Below the pieces are notes generated by a model. That model worked only from the letters and a program-made list of their open reading frames with translations. It ran no database searches and was not told the DNA's origin. From Propionibacterium sp. oral taxon 192 str. F0372 (lineage in GTDB: Bacteria; Actinomycetota; Actinomycetes; Propionibacteriales; Propionibacteriaceae), in NCBI RefSeq assembly GCF_000413315.1, contig NZ_KE340297.1, positions 1,744,581 to 1,808,580 of the forward strand: DNA of 64,000 bases. Reading direction: 5' to 3'. This document shows positions 9,670-17,188 of this stretch, one piece after another (positions within the stretch are counted from its first letter, which is position 1; each line of letters starts with the position of its first letter). The translations under genes and the position numbers were made by a program.

Positions 9670-10728
9670 ATGAATAAGCCATTGACCCTTGGACCTCTGC
9701 TGGTACTGGTGCTGGCGGCCTGCGCAACTCCGCCCACGACCACCACCCGGGAGACTTCTGCGGCTCCTGCCGAAAAGACTTCGGTAACGGCCTGCTTGGT
9801 CGCTGACCCGGCGAACGCCTCGGTCAACGCTGAGATAACTACCGGTCTGGAGAAGGCCGCCAAGGAACTCGGCGCAACGATGCATGTCAACCAGATTGCC
9901 GCCGTCGACGACTACGTGGCAGCCCTTCAAGGTGCGGTCGACCAAGGATGCACCGTGGTGCTGGCCACTGGGTCATCCTCTGCCGATCCGGTGATGGCCG
10001 CGGCCAAGACGAATCCATCTGTCGGTTTCGCGCTGGTCGACACCCTGCCCAACGTTGACGCGAGTAATCCGCTGCCCTCCAATCTGCGCCCGGTGCTGTT
10101 CAACACCAACGAATCTTCCTTCCTCGCCGGTTATGCTGCGGCAGCCAGTTCTGCGAAGGGAACCGTTGGAGTGTTCGGTGCAATCCGGGTACCCGCCGTC
10201 ACCATCTACTTGGATGGTTTTGTCCAAGGTGTAGAGCATTACAACCAGGCGAAGGGCAAGTCGGTAAAGGTCAACGGCTGGGACCGTGAACGGCTGGCCG
10301 GAACCTTCGTCGCATCGACCACCGATCCGTGGAATGATCCCCCTGCCGGTGCCAAGGCTGCAGCTTCCCTGGATGCCGATGTGGTCATGGCCGTCGCCAG
10401 GGACTCTGGAACCGGCGCGCTGGAGAATGCCAAGTCTGATGGCACGAAAGTGATTTGGTCCGATGTCGACGGATGCCAGACCAACGCGGATGCCTGCGAG
10501 CAGATCCTCGGGTCGGTCATCAAGGATCGTGCTGCGGCAGTCTTCGAATTTGTCTCGGCGGCCTCACAGAACCGTTCCGCATCCGGGGTCTTCGTCGGCA
10601 ATGTTCGAAATGGTGGCACTCGGCTGGTGGGGCTCTCCGATGACGCGCTGACGGCCGAAATCGAGGATCTTTCCGCGCAGATCGCCGATGGACGGATCCG
10701 CGTGACCTCCGATTCCGCAGTCAACTGA
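9670..10728 (+). CDS. BMP-family substrate-binding lipoprotein, copy 2
   Basis: Lipoprotein of 352 residues with the lipobox VLAAC and a Thr-rich linker. It is clearly paralogous to the upstream gene: both share SFLAGYAAAASSAKGTVGVFG-like and LDGFVQGVEHYNQAKGKSVKV-like blocks, and a C-terminal DGC-T-AC Cys pair that could form a disulfide. The ATG has AGGAG 5 nt upstream. Tandem duplication with divergence suggests different ligands. Co-transcribed with copy 1 and probably with the downstream RNase HI gene 14 bp away. Confidence 0.86.
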   Translation: MNKPLTLGPLLVLVLAACATPPTTTTRETSAAPAEKTSVTACLVADPANASVNAEITTGLEKAAKELGATMHVNQIAAVDDYVAALQGAVDQGCTVVLATGSSSADPVMAAAKTNPSVGFALVDTLPNVDASNPLPSNLRPVLFNTNESSFLAGYAAAASSAKGTVGVFGAIRVPAVTIYLDGFVQGVEHYNQAKGKSVKVNGWDRERLAGTFVASTTDPWNDPPAGAKAAASLDADVVMAVARDSGTGALENAKSDGTKVIWSDVDGCQTNADACEQILGSVIKDRAAAVFEFVSAASQNRSASGVFVGNVRNGGTRLVGLSDDALTAEIEDLSAQIADGRIRVTSDSAVN

Positions 10729-10742
10729 GTGGCGGAACGGTC

Positions 10743-11636
10743 ATGATTACCGCATCGGTTGATGGATCGGCGCTGTCGAATCCCGGGCCCGCAGGGTGGG
10801 CCTGGTACATTGACGAGGACCGTTGGGATGCTGACGGCTGGGAACACGGCACCAACAACATGGGAGAACTCCAAGCCATCATCGAAGTGCTCGCAGCGAC
10901 CCCGCCAGACGAGGAATTGCACATCCTGTGTGATTCCACATATGTCATCAACTCAGTCACCAAGTGGATGCCAGGTTGGAAACGCAAGGGGTGGAAGAAG
11001 GCTGACGGACAGCCGGTGCTCAACCAGGACCAGCTCAAGACGATTGATGAGGCTCTGCAAGGGCGCAAGGTCACTTTCGAATGGGTGAAAGGCCACGCTG
11101 GACACCAGATGAACGAGGCGGCCGACGAGCGCGCCCGCAATGCCGCCAGCGCCTATCAGCGGGGCACAGTTCCTCCCCGTGGCCCCGGATATCGCCCGGG
11201 CAAGGTGGACCCTGCGCCAGTGGCGGACCGGGGAGGAGACGACCTGTTCTCGGCGGGGGCCGACGAGCCGTCGCTGCCTCGCAAGCCCGCCGGTGCGGAC
11301 CCGGACATCATGACGACCATCTCCCAGGAGAAGGAACTTCTCTCTGACAAAGTACGTTGTGATGTCTCCCGGGTGCGGACTTTGCTGCACGCTGACTTCA
11401 CCGAGTTCAGTTCATCGGGACAGATCTGGACTAGGTCCCGGTTGCTGGCCGAGATCAAGCCATTGCCACTGCGGATCGGTTTCGAACCGATCCGTGCCCA
11501 GAGACTCTCTGATGACCTGATCCTGTTGCTGTGGCGGGCCACCACCCCAACGCATTCCTGGCTGCGATCATCGCTGTGGCGGCGGGGGGACGGGCGCTGG
11601 CAGCTACTGTTCTGTCAGGGCACCCAAGCTTCTTGA
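10743..11636 (+). CDS. rnhA: Ribonuclease HI with a C-terminal DUF4440-like domain
   Basis: Residues 1-145 form a complete RNase HI, which cleaves RNA in RNA-DNA hybrids. The catalytic set is Asp7, Glu42, Asp64 and Asp128, with His118 in the VKGHAGH loop. A Pro/Gly-rich linker (about 145-185) leads to a C-terminal domain of about 105 residues (VRTLLHADFTEFSSSGQIWTR; WLRSSLWRRGDGRWQLLFCQGT) resembling DUF4440/SnoaL-like cone folds. That domain should bind a small molecule or mediate dimerisation; its role here is unknown. The 297-residue total is about twice a standalone RNase HI. Confidence 0.9.
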   Translation: MITASVDGSALSNPGPAGWAWYIDEDRWDADGWEHGTNNMGELQAIIEVLAATPPDEELHILCDSTYVINSVTKWMPGWKRKGWKKADGQPVLNQDQLKTIDEALQGRKVTFEWVKGHAGHQMNEAADERARNAASAYQRGTVPPRGPGYRPGKVDPAPVADRGGDDLFSAGADEPSLPRKPAGADPDIMTTISQEKELLSDKVRCDVSRVRTLLHADFTEFSSSGQIWTRSRLLAEIKPLPLRIGFEPIRAQRLSDDLILLLWRATTPTHSWLRSSLWRRGDGRWQLLFCQGTQAS

Positions 11637-11752
11637 TCCCTTTCTTTCTGCGGGCACGATCGCTGGCTGCCTATCTCCAAGAACGACTCGGTCACGCTGG
11701 CGGGACAAAAGGGAACAATCACGGACGATTCGAGGCCCAGGGATACCACCGA

Positions 11753-11758
11753 TAAGAT
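11753..11758 (+). promoter_or_regulatory. -10 element (TAAGAT) of leaderless metG
   Basis: TAAGAT ends 7 nt before the metG ATG and no Shine-Dalgarno sequence intervenes. This predicts a transcript beginning at the A of the start codon. It is one of many such arrangements in the window. Confidence 0.55.
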
Positions 11759-11765
11759 TGAGCGT

Positions 11766-13553
11766 ATGTGTGCACACATTCTCGCCACCGCTGCCTGGCC
11801 GTATGCGAACGGCCCCCGTCACATCGGTCACGTCTCCGGATTCGGCGTGCCCTCCGACGTCTTCGCGCGGTACATGCGAATGTCGGGCCACAAGGTGTTG
11901 CTGGTATCCGGATCTGACGAGCATGGCACCGCAATCCAGGTGAAGGCCGAAGCTGAGGGGCTCACCCCGCAGCAGGCGGCTGACAAATATCACGGCATCA
12001 TCGTCGAAGACTTGCAGGGGCTGGGGCTCTCATACGACCTATACACCAGAACCACCACCCGCAACCATGCCGCGGTGGTGCAGGAGATGTTCTCCACCCT
12101 GCTGCGCAACGGTTGCATCGTCGAGAAGACCCTGATGGGTGCCATCTCACCGTCAACCGGACGCACTTTGCCCGACCGCTACATTGAGGGCACCTGTCCG
12201 ATCTGTTCTTTCGAATTCGCTCGTGGTGACCAATGCGACAACTGCGGAAACCAGCTCGACCCGATCGACTTGGTCAACCCGAAGTCTAAGATCAATGGTG
12301 AGACCCCGGAGTTTCGTGAGACCTCGCATTTCTTCCTCGACTTGCCTGCCGTGGCCGATCAACTCAAATCGTGGCTGGATTCACGCACCGACTGGCGTCC
12401 GAACGTGCTCAACTTCTCCTACAACTACATCAAGGAGTTGAAGCCCCGGGCGATTACCCGTGACCTCGACTGGGGAGTGCGGATTCCTGTCGACGGTTGG
12501 CGAGATGAGGACCTCAAGCGCATCTACGTGTGGTTCGACGCTGTCACTGGCTACTTGTCGGCCTCCATCGAGTGGGCCCGTCGCAGCGGTGATCCCGAGG
12601 CTTGGCGGGCCTGGTGGAATGACCCTGAAGCCCGGTGTTACATGTTCATGGGCAAGGACAATATCGTTTTCCACTCGGTGATCTGGCCCTCCATGCTGCT
12701 AGGAGTCAATGGTGAATCATCCCGCGGTGGGGAAAAGTCCGGATGGTTCGGTCGCCTCGAGCTGCCCACCGAGATCGTCTCCTCCGAGTTCCTCACCATG
12801 CGGGGCTCCAAGGTCGATACGTCTCACGGCCACGTTATTCTGGTCCGCGACTTCCTGCGTGATTTCGGCGCTGATTCCCTACGCTATTACATCTCGGTGG
12901 CCGGCCCCGAGGCTCGGGACACCGATTTCACTTGGGACGAATTCGTTCGCCGCAACAACACAGAATTGGCCAACGAGTGGGGCAATTTGGTGAATCGCTC
13001 GATTTCCATGGCTCACAAGAACAATGGTGCGATTCCACCCGCCCACGAATTGACTGAGGTGGACACCAGATTGCTGGCCTCCTCGAAGGATGCCTTCACG
13101 GTGGTCGGCGAGCTGTTGGAGCAGCACAAATTCAAGCAGGCAATTACTGAGGCGATGCGCGTGGTCTCTTCGGCGAACCAGTACCTGTCGCAGACCGAGC
13201 CGTGGAAGCTCAAGGAAGACACCAATCGGCGTGACACAGTATTACACGTCGCCCTACAGGTGGTCTCCGATGCCAACACCTTGCTTACCCCGTTCCTGCC
13301 GCACTCGGCCCAGAAGGTCCATGAAATGCTCGGCGGTATAGGCGTCTGGGCTGCTCAGCCCGAGGTGAGGATGGTCGAGGAGGATGAGGGTGATCCCTAC
13401 CCGATTCTCACCGGTGACTACGCGAACGAGAAGGCGGCATGGGCATCGACGCCGATCATTGTCGGTACTCCACTGGCCAAGCCGGTCCCGCTGTTCCGCA
13501 AGCTCGACGAAACCTTGGGTGACACTGGCCCACAATGGGCTCCGCTCGGCTGA
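11766..13553 (+). CDS. metG: Methionyl-tRNA synthetase
   Basis: Charges tRNA-Met. The 595 residues are a class I enzyme with the HIGH motif at 19-22 and a zinc knuckle formed by Cys144, Cys147, Cys157 and Cys160. The catalytic second signature reads S-KVDTS, where actinobacterial MetRS usually have KFSTS: the first Lys and final Ser are kept but two middle positions differ. The anticodon-binding helical domain follows ([32 protein letters not shown]). No C-terminal tRNA-binding dimerisation domain is present. The start is leaderless. Confidence 0.97.
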   Translation: MCAHILATAAWPYANGPRHIGHVSGFGVPSDVFARYMRMSGHKVLLVSGSDEHGTAIQVKAEAEGLTPQQAADKYHGIIVEDLQGLGLSYDLYTRTTTRNHAAVVQEMFSTLLRNGCIVEKTLMGAISPSTGRTLPDRYIEGTCPICSFEFARGDQCDNCGNQLDPIDLVNPKSKINGETPEFRETSHFFLDLPAVADQLKSWLDSRTDWRPNVLNFSYNYIKELKPRAITRDLDWGVRIPVDGWRDEDLKRIYVWFDAVTGYLSASIEWARRSGDPEAWRAWWNDPEARCYMFMGKDNIVFHSVIWPSMLLGVNGESSRGGEKSGWFGRLELPTEIVSSEFLTMRGSKVDTSHGHVILVRDFLRDFGADSLRYYISVAGPEARDTDFTWDEFVRRNNTELANEWGNLVNRSISMAHKNNGAIPPAHELTEVDTRLLASSKDAFTVVGELLEQHKFKQAITEAMRVVSSANQYLSQTEPWKLKEDTNRRDTVLHVALQVVSDANTLLTPFLPHSAQKVHEMLGGIGVWAAQPEVRMVEEDEGDPYPILTGDYANEKAAWASTPIIVGTPLAKPVPLFRKLDETLGDTGPQWAPLG

Positions 13554-13699
13554 GCCTTTTGTCCAGAATTAGGCCTCGGATCTGCCGCGGTCAGTGTTGC
13601 ATATCCTGGGCTAGCCTCATAGAGGGCATCTGAGACCGAGTATCCGCCGGCGTCGATCAGTCCGGTCGCTGTGGTGTGTCGGTAGTACCTGTTGCGGGG

Positions 13700-14236
13700 A
13701 AGCGGCAGGATAGCGGCGATGAGGTTATCGACGATGGCTAGGGGCAGCAGAAAGCTGCGTACGCTGCCGAGAGTGGTGAGCCGATGACTGCTAGAGCGAA
13801 GGAAATGTCGGTTGTGGTGGGGGAACTGCCCAGCCGGAAAGAGCTTCTGGATTAGCGGAATTAGCCATGGCGAAGATTATTGCAGGAGCGGTCACTCCGT
13901 CGACTGTCGTGATTACCAGAGTCAAGGCGTATCACGGATTGCGCAGATCACCGGCTATGATTTCCTGCCTGGTTTATAGCCCAGCCATGAAAAAGAAAAC
14001 CGTCAACAATCCATCGGCCGCCCGATGGCCTATCGCCAGGTCGAGATGCAACAGGCTGATGTCATGGCAGGTGGGTGTCTTGGAGCTTGAAGTAGAACTC
14101 GGCGGTAACCACCGTTCGCCAAGATGCTGGCGCCCGAGACCGCGATCAGTAGTAAGATCCCGCCGATTAGCTCACTGTGCAGCAGACCTAGATTCGCTGT
14201 CATTCGAACCAGGACCCGTGGAAAGGACGGTGCCAT
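13700..14236 (-). pseudogene. nhaA: Remnant of Na+/H+ antiporter NhaA
   Basis: Reading the minus strand from ATG 14236 gives an NhaA N-terminus (HSELIGGILLLIAVSGASIL). With several frame changes and stops it continues through recognisable NhaA blocks: YFKLQDTHLPHDISLLHLDL, GHRAADGLLTVFFFMAGL, EIIAGDLRNP, GGVTAPAIIFAMAN-like, GWAVPTTTDISFALAV and FLLPLAIVDNLIA. The last corresponds to the transport-site Asp-Asp pair, here Asp-Asn. At least three frameshifts and two in-frame stops are needed, and everything after about the middle of the protein is missing. It is an advanced pseudogene. Confidence 0.85.
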
Positions 14237-14257
14237 GTGCGGGTTAGGACAATCTGT

Positions 14258-14299
14258 TCATCCATCATGGGTCGTATCTCATCCATCATGGGTCGTATC
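14258..14299. repeat. 21-bp tandem duplication
   Basis: Two identical 21-bp units abut exactly (14258-14278 and 14279-14299), each containing CATCCATCATGGGTCG. They lie between the nhaA remnant and the aldo-keto reductase gene, about 140 bp before the latter's start. A recent slippage or duplication product; regulatory role unknown. Confidence 0.85.
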
Positions 14300-14437
14300 A
14301 CAGTGGCTCGACGGGTAGTCGGGGATGACCGGGGTGGGGTTCTCTGGGCACGGCCATACCAGGTATCTACCCCAGGTTGCCGATCCTCTTTCGGTGTCAT
14401 GAGCAGAGCGGCCGAGGTGTCGACTAGCCTGTTGCCC

Positions 14438-15229
14438 ATGAGGATCCCCCAACTCGGTTTCGGTACTTGGCGGTTGTTCGGCGACGAAGGATGTGATGTG
14501 GTCGTCGAGGCGCTTGATGTCGGCTATCGCCACATCGACACCGCCCAGATGTATGGCAATGAGGAAATGGTTGGGAAAGCGATTTCTCTCAGTGGAATTC
14601 CGCGCGAGGAGATCTGGATCACCACCAAGCTGGACAACCCGAACCACGCCCCGGTGTCTGCTCGTGATTCCTTTGCTCGTTCCTTGGACGCCCTGGGAGT
14701 CGACCATGTCGATCTGTTCCTCATGCACTGGCCGCTGCGGGACGAGGCAGGTTTCGTGCGCACCTGGGAGACCATGCAGGAATTCTCGTCTGATGGTCGG
14801 GCCACCCACATCGGTGTCTCTAATTTTCATGCTCATCATCTGGAAGCAATCATCGAGGCAACCGGCGTCACTCCTTTTGCGAACCAGATCGAGGTGCACC
14901 CTTATCTGGTGCAGAAGGAACTGATCGATTTCTGTCACTCGAAGCGGATCCTCGTGGAGGCATGGTCGCCGCTCGGGCGTGGGCGAGCCTTCGCGGAACC
15001 GGTCATCGTCACAATCGCCGAACAACTGGGACGGACCCCGGCTCAAGTGGTACTGCGCTGGCAGCTGCAACGTGGGTTGGTGGTCATCCCCAAGTCCGCG
15101 AACCGCGAACGGATAATCGAGAACTCCCAGATCTTCGACTTCGAGCTGACCGACGACCAGATGACCGCAATCACATCCCTGCACAACGGGGAACGTATCG
15201 GCCCCGACCCTGACGAGCGCGACCAGTGA
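14438..15229 (+). CDS. Aldo/keto reductase
   Basis: NADPH-dependent carbonyl reductase of 263 residues, close to the 2,5-diketo-gluconate reductase-like branch. The catalytic tetrad is complete: Asp34, Tyr39, Lys64 and His97. GYRHIDTAQMYGNE, IGVSNF and VVIPKSANRERIIEN (the nucleotide-binding end) are present. ATG 14438 is chosen because TAGCCT (14425-14430) ends 7 nt upstream, fitting a leaderless start. A longer in-frame start at 14399 lacks support. The stop overlaps the ilvA start by 4 bp, so the two are coupled. Physiological substrate not predictable. Confidence 0.9.
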   Translation: MRIPQLGFGTWRLFGDEGCDVVVEALDVGYRHIDTAQMYGNEEMVGKAISLSGIPREEIWITTKLDNPNHAPVSARDSFARSLDALGVDHVDLFLMHWPLRDEAGFVRTWETMQEFSSDGRATHIGVSNFHAHHLEAIIEATGVTPFANQIEVHPYLVQKELIDFCHSKRILVEAWSPLGRGRAFAEPVIVTIAEQLGRTPAQVVLRWQLQRGLVVIPKSANRERIIENSQIFDFELTDDQMTAITSLHNGERIGPDPDERDQ

Positions 15230-16470
15230 CTATCACCGCTTCAGACATAGAAACCGCGGCCAGGCGGCTGGAAGGCGTCGTCCGACGCACCGAGCTCACC
15301 GAGTTGCGGCGTCTCAGCGAAGCGAGCGGCGCGAGGGTGCTGCTCAAACGGGAGGACCTTCAACCGGTCCGCTCTTATAAGCTGCGTGGCGCCCACAATC
15401 TGATGTCACAGCTCAGTGAGGAGGAGCGTGCTCTCGGAGTGGTTTGTGCATCGGCCGGCAACCACGGGCAGGGCGTTGCTCATGCCTGCGCTCAACTCGG
15501 CATCAGGGGACGGATCTTCTGCCCTACAACGACCCCACGCCAGAAGCGGGATCGGATGCGTAGCCTAGGAGGCGAATGGGTGGAACTGGTCTTCGTTGGC
15601 AATACCTACGACGAAGCCGCTGCTGCCGCTGTCGCTGAGGCAGCGGTCACCGGGGCAGTCAAGGTACATGCCTTCGACGACGAACGCACGATCGCCGGGC
15701 AGGCGACCGTTGCGGTGGAGATTGTCGAACAACTTGGTCGGGCCCCCGACGTATTGTTGGTCCCCGTTGGCGGTGGAGGACTGCTGAGTGGATGCCTCAC
15801 CTATCTGCGGGAACGCTGGCCCGGAACCCGGGTAATCGGTGTGGAACCGGTAGGTGCCGCGTCGATGCAGGCCGCGCTATGGGCCGGACGGCCTACTCAG
15901 CTCGAATCTATCGATACTTTTGCTGACGGTGTCGCGGTGAGCAAGGCGGGGGAGAACACCCTGCCGATCATCCAGCGCTACGGGTGCGAATGGGCGACGG
16001 TCCCGGAAGGCCAGATATGCTCCGAGATGCTCGACCTCTACCAGATCGACGGAGTAATCGCCGAGCCTGCCGGGGCGCTGGCCGTTGCTGCGCTGCGTGA
16101 CCAAGTCGAGGTCTCTGCGGGACAGACAGTTGTGGCGATTGTCTCGGGGGGCAACAATGATGTCTCCCGCTACGCCGAGATCGTCGAACGTTCGTTGGTC
16201 TTCGAGGGCCGAAAGCACTATTTCTTGGTCTCCTTCCCCCAGGAACCCGGGGCATTGCGCGGTTTCCTCGACAATGTGCTGGGGCCTGAGGACGACATCA
16301 CCTTGTTCGAATACACCAAACGCTCGAACCGCGAGCAGGGCCCGGCCCTGGTGGGGATCGAATTGGGCGATCCGGCAACTCTTGATGTCCTGATGCAACG
16401 GATCGAGGTCTGCGGGTTGCAAGTGGAAAAACTTGATCCAGCATCCCCGTTCTATCGGCTCATGGTGTGA
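15226..16470 (+). CDS. ilvA: Threonine ammonia-lyase (threonine deaminase) with ACT-like C-terminus
   Basis: PLP-dependent dehydration/deamination of threonine to 2-oxobutyrate, the entry to isoleucine synthesis or a source of propionyl units. The 414 residues contain the PLP Lys52 in SYKLRGA, CASAGNHGQGVAHAC, the phosphate-binding VGGGGLLSG loop and SGGNND. A single ACT-like regulatory region lies at about 325-414 (FLVSFPQEPGALRGFLDNVL), pointing to the allosteric biosynthetic type. The GTG start overlaps the upstream stop (GTGA). Confidence 0.94.
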   Translation: MTITASDIETAARRLEGVVRRTELTELRRLSEASGARVLLKREDLQPVRSYKLRGAHNLMSQLSEEERALGVVCASAGNHGQGVAHACAQLGIRGRIFCPTTTPRQKRDRMRSLGGEWVELVFVGNTYDEAAAAAVAEAAVTGAVKVHAFDDERTIAGQATVAVEIVEQLGRAPDVLLVPVGGGGLLSGCLTYLRERWPGTRVIGVEPVGAASMQAALWAGRPTQLESIDTFADGVAVSKAGENTLPIIQRYGCEWATVPEGQICSEMLDLYQIDGVIAEPAGALAVAALRDQVEVSAGQTVVAIVSGGNNDVSRYAEIVERSLVFEGRKHYFLVSFPQEPGALRGFLDNVLGPEDDITLFEYTKRSNREQGPALVGIELGDPATLDVLMQRIEVCGLQVEKLDPASPFYRLMV

Positions 16471-16559
16471 ACCGGCACGGGGATCGGCACCATCTCCTGT
16501 GCGGTCGTGGTGCAGTCTCGGGGGATTGCAGATGGCTTGTCACTGATCCGATCGGGTTC

Positions 16560-16575
16560 CGCATCATGGGATGCG
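16560..16575 (+). terminator. Weak hairpin downstream of ilvA
   Basis: Six-bp stem CGCATC/GATGCG around ATGG, followed by ATTTC. It lies between ilvA and the next gene. The stem is short, so this is only a candidate terminator. Confidence 0.25.
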
Positions 16576-16613
16576 ATTTCCCGCCCCGGATACTTCCGGC
16601 TAAGCTACCGGCC

Positions 16614-16773
16614 ATGTTGACGAAGGCTTCTGCACCGGTGCAGCGTTTCGTCATCTCCTCCGGCTCTTGTTGTCGGTGTTGCCGCATGCGCGGCGCCCAC
16701 TCCTGACGATGTGTTCGGCGGGGCTGGGCAGGAAACCCAACACCCGCACACCATCCAGGAGAGCCACTCATGA
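16614..16773 (+). pseudogene. Small lipoprotein gene, probably frameshifted
   Basis: A textbook leaderless signal is present: TAAGCT (16601-16606), then 7 nt, then ATG 16614. That frame begins MLTKASAPVQRFVISS, a plausible signal-peptide n-region, but soon runs into Cys/Arg-rich sequence and a stop. A different frame over 16640-16773 reads a lipobox (LVVGVAAC) and a short Pro/Asp/Gly-rich mature part ending HTIQESHS, with its TGA overlapping the next gene's ATG. One frame change around 16655-16670 would restore a lipoprotein of about 50 residues. Either a recent frameshift or a sequencing error. Confidence 0.5.
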
Positions 16774-16988
16774 CCGTCGATCTTTTCTTCGTCCAGTCAA
16801 ATTCCGCCGCTTCCGCGCTCGACCAGCTTCGCGCCGAGCTTGGTCTGCACACCCGTATCGTCGCTGAGCGCACCACCACGATGGAGATCTTCCCGGTGCA
16901 CGTGTCGACCGTCGAACTTGAGCCCGGGGCAGCAGACCTAGTCACTAACTGGTTCACGAACCGGGGCATCCACTGGTTCGCGCGGTGA
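16770..16988 (+). CDS. Hypothetical protein, 72 residues
   Basis: A small protein not recognised by motif. It is soluble and of mixed alpha/beta character: MTVDLFFVQSNSAASALDQL is followed by a Leu/Val/Thr-rich middle, and the C-terminus is rich in Trp/Phe (LVTNWFTNRGIHWFAR). The ATG has CAGGAGAG about 9 nt upstream and overlaps the stop of the upstream lipoprotein frame (ATGA), so the two probably formed a coupled pair. A strong bidirectional hairpin follows. Confidence 0.6.
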   Translation: MTVDLFFVQSNSAASALDQLRAELGLHTRIVAERTTTMEIFPVHVSTVELEPGAADLVTNWFTNRGIHWFAR

Positions 16989-17122
16989 ACACCCCCCGGG
17001 CGATGATCGCCACTCCAGACTCTGTTGGGTGGTTCGCCGAGCTACAGACAATCGGCGAGATCCTTGAGAACATGTTTGGTCGCCGAACTGTTGCGCGTCG
17101 CATAGGTTCTGCTCGTGGGCTA

Positions 17123-17171
17123 AACGCGGTGGGCCCCACCCCTCTAGAGGAGGGGTGGGGCCCACCGCGTT
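17123..17171. terminator. Very strong bidirectional terminator hairpin
   Basis: Perfect 22-bp GC-rich inverted repeat (17123-17144 and 17150-17171) with a 5-nt loop. It sits between the 72-residue gene and the convergent beta-helix lipoprotein gene ending at 17189. On the plus strand it is followed by TCTTGATATT. Confidence 0.9.
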
Positions 17172-17188
17172 CTTGATATTCACGGGGC

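Noticed and set aside
13867-14247. 126-codon plus-strand frame with a tidy ATG
   Set aside because: It is antisense to the recognisable NhaA remnant on the minus strand and has no motif of its own.
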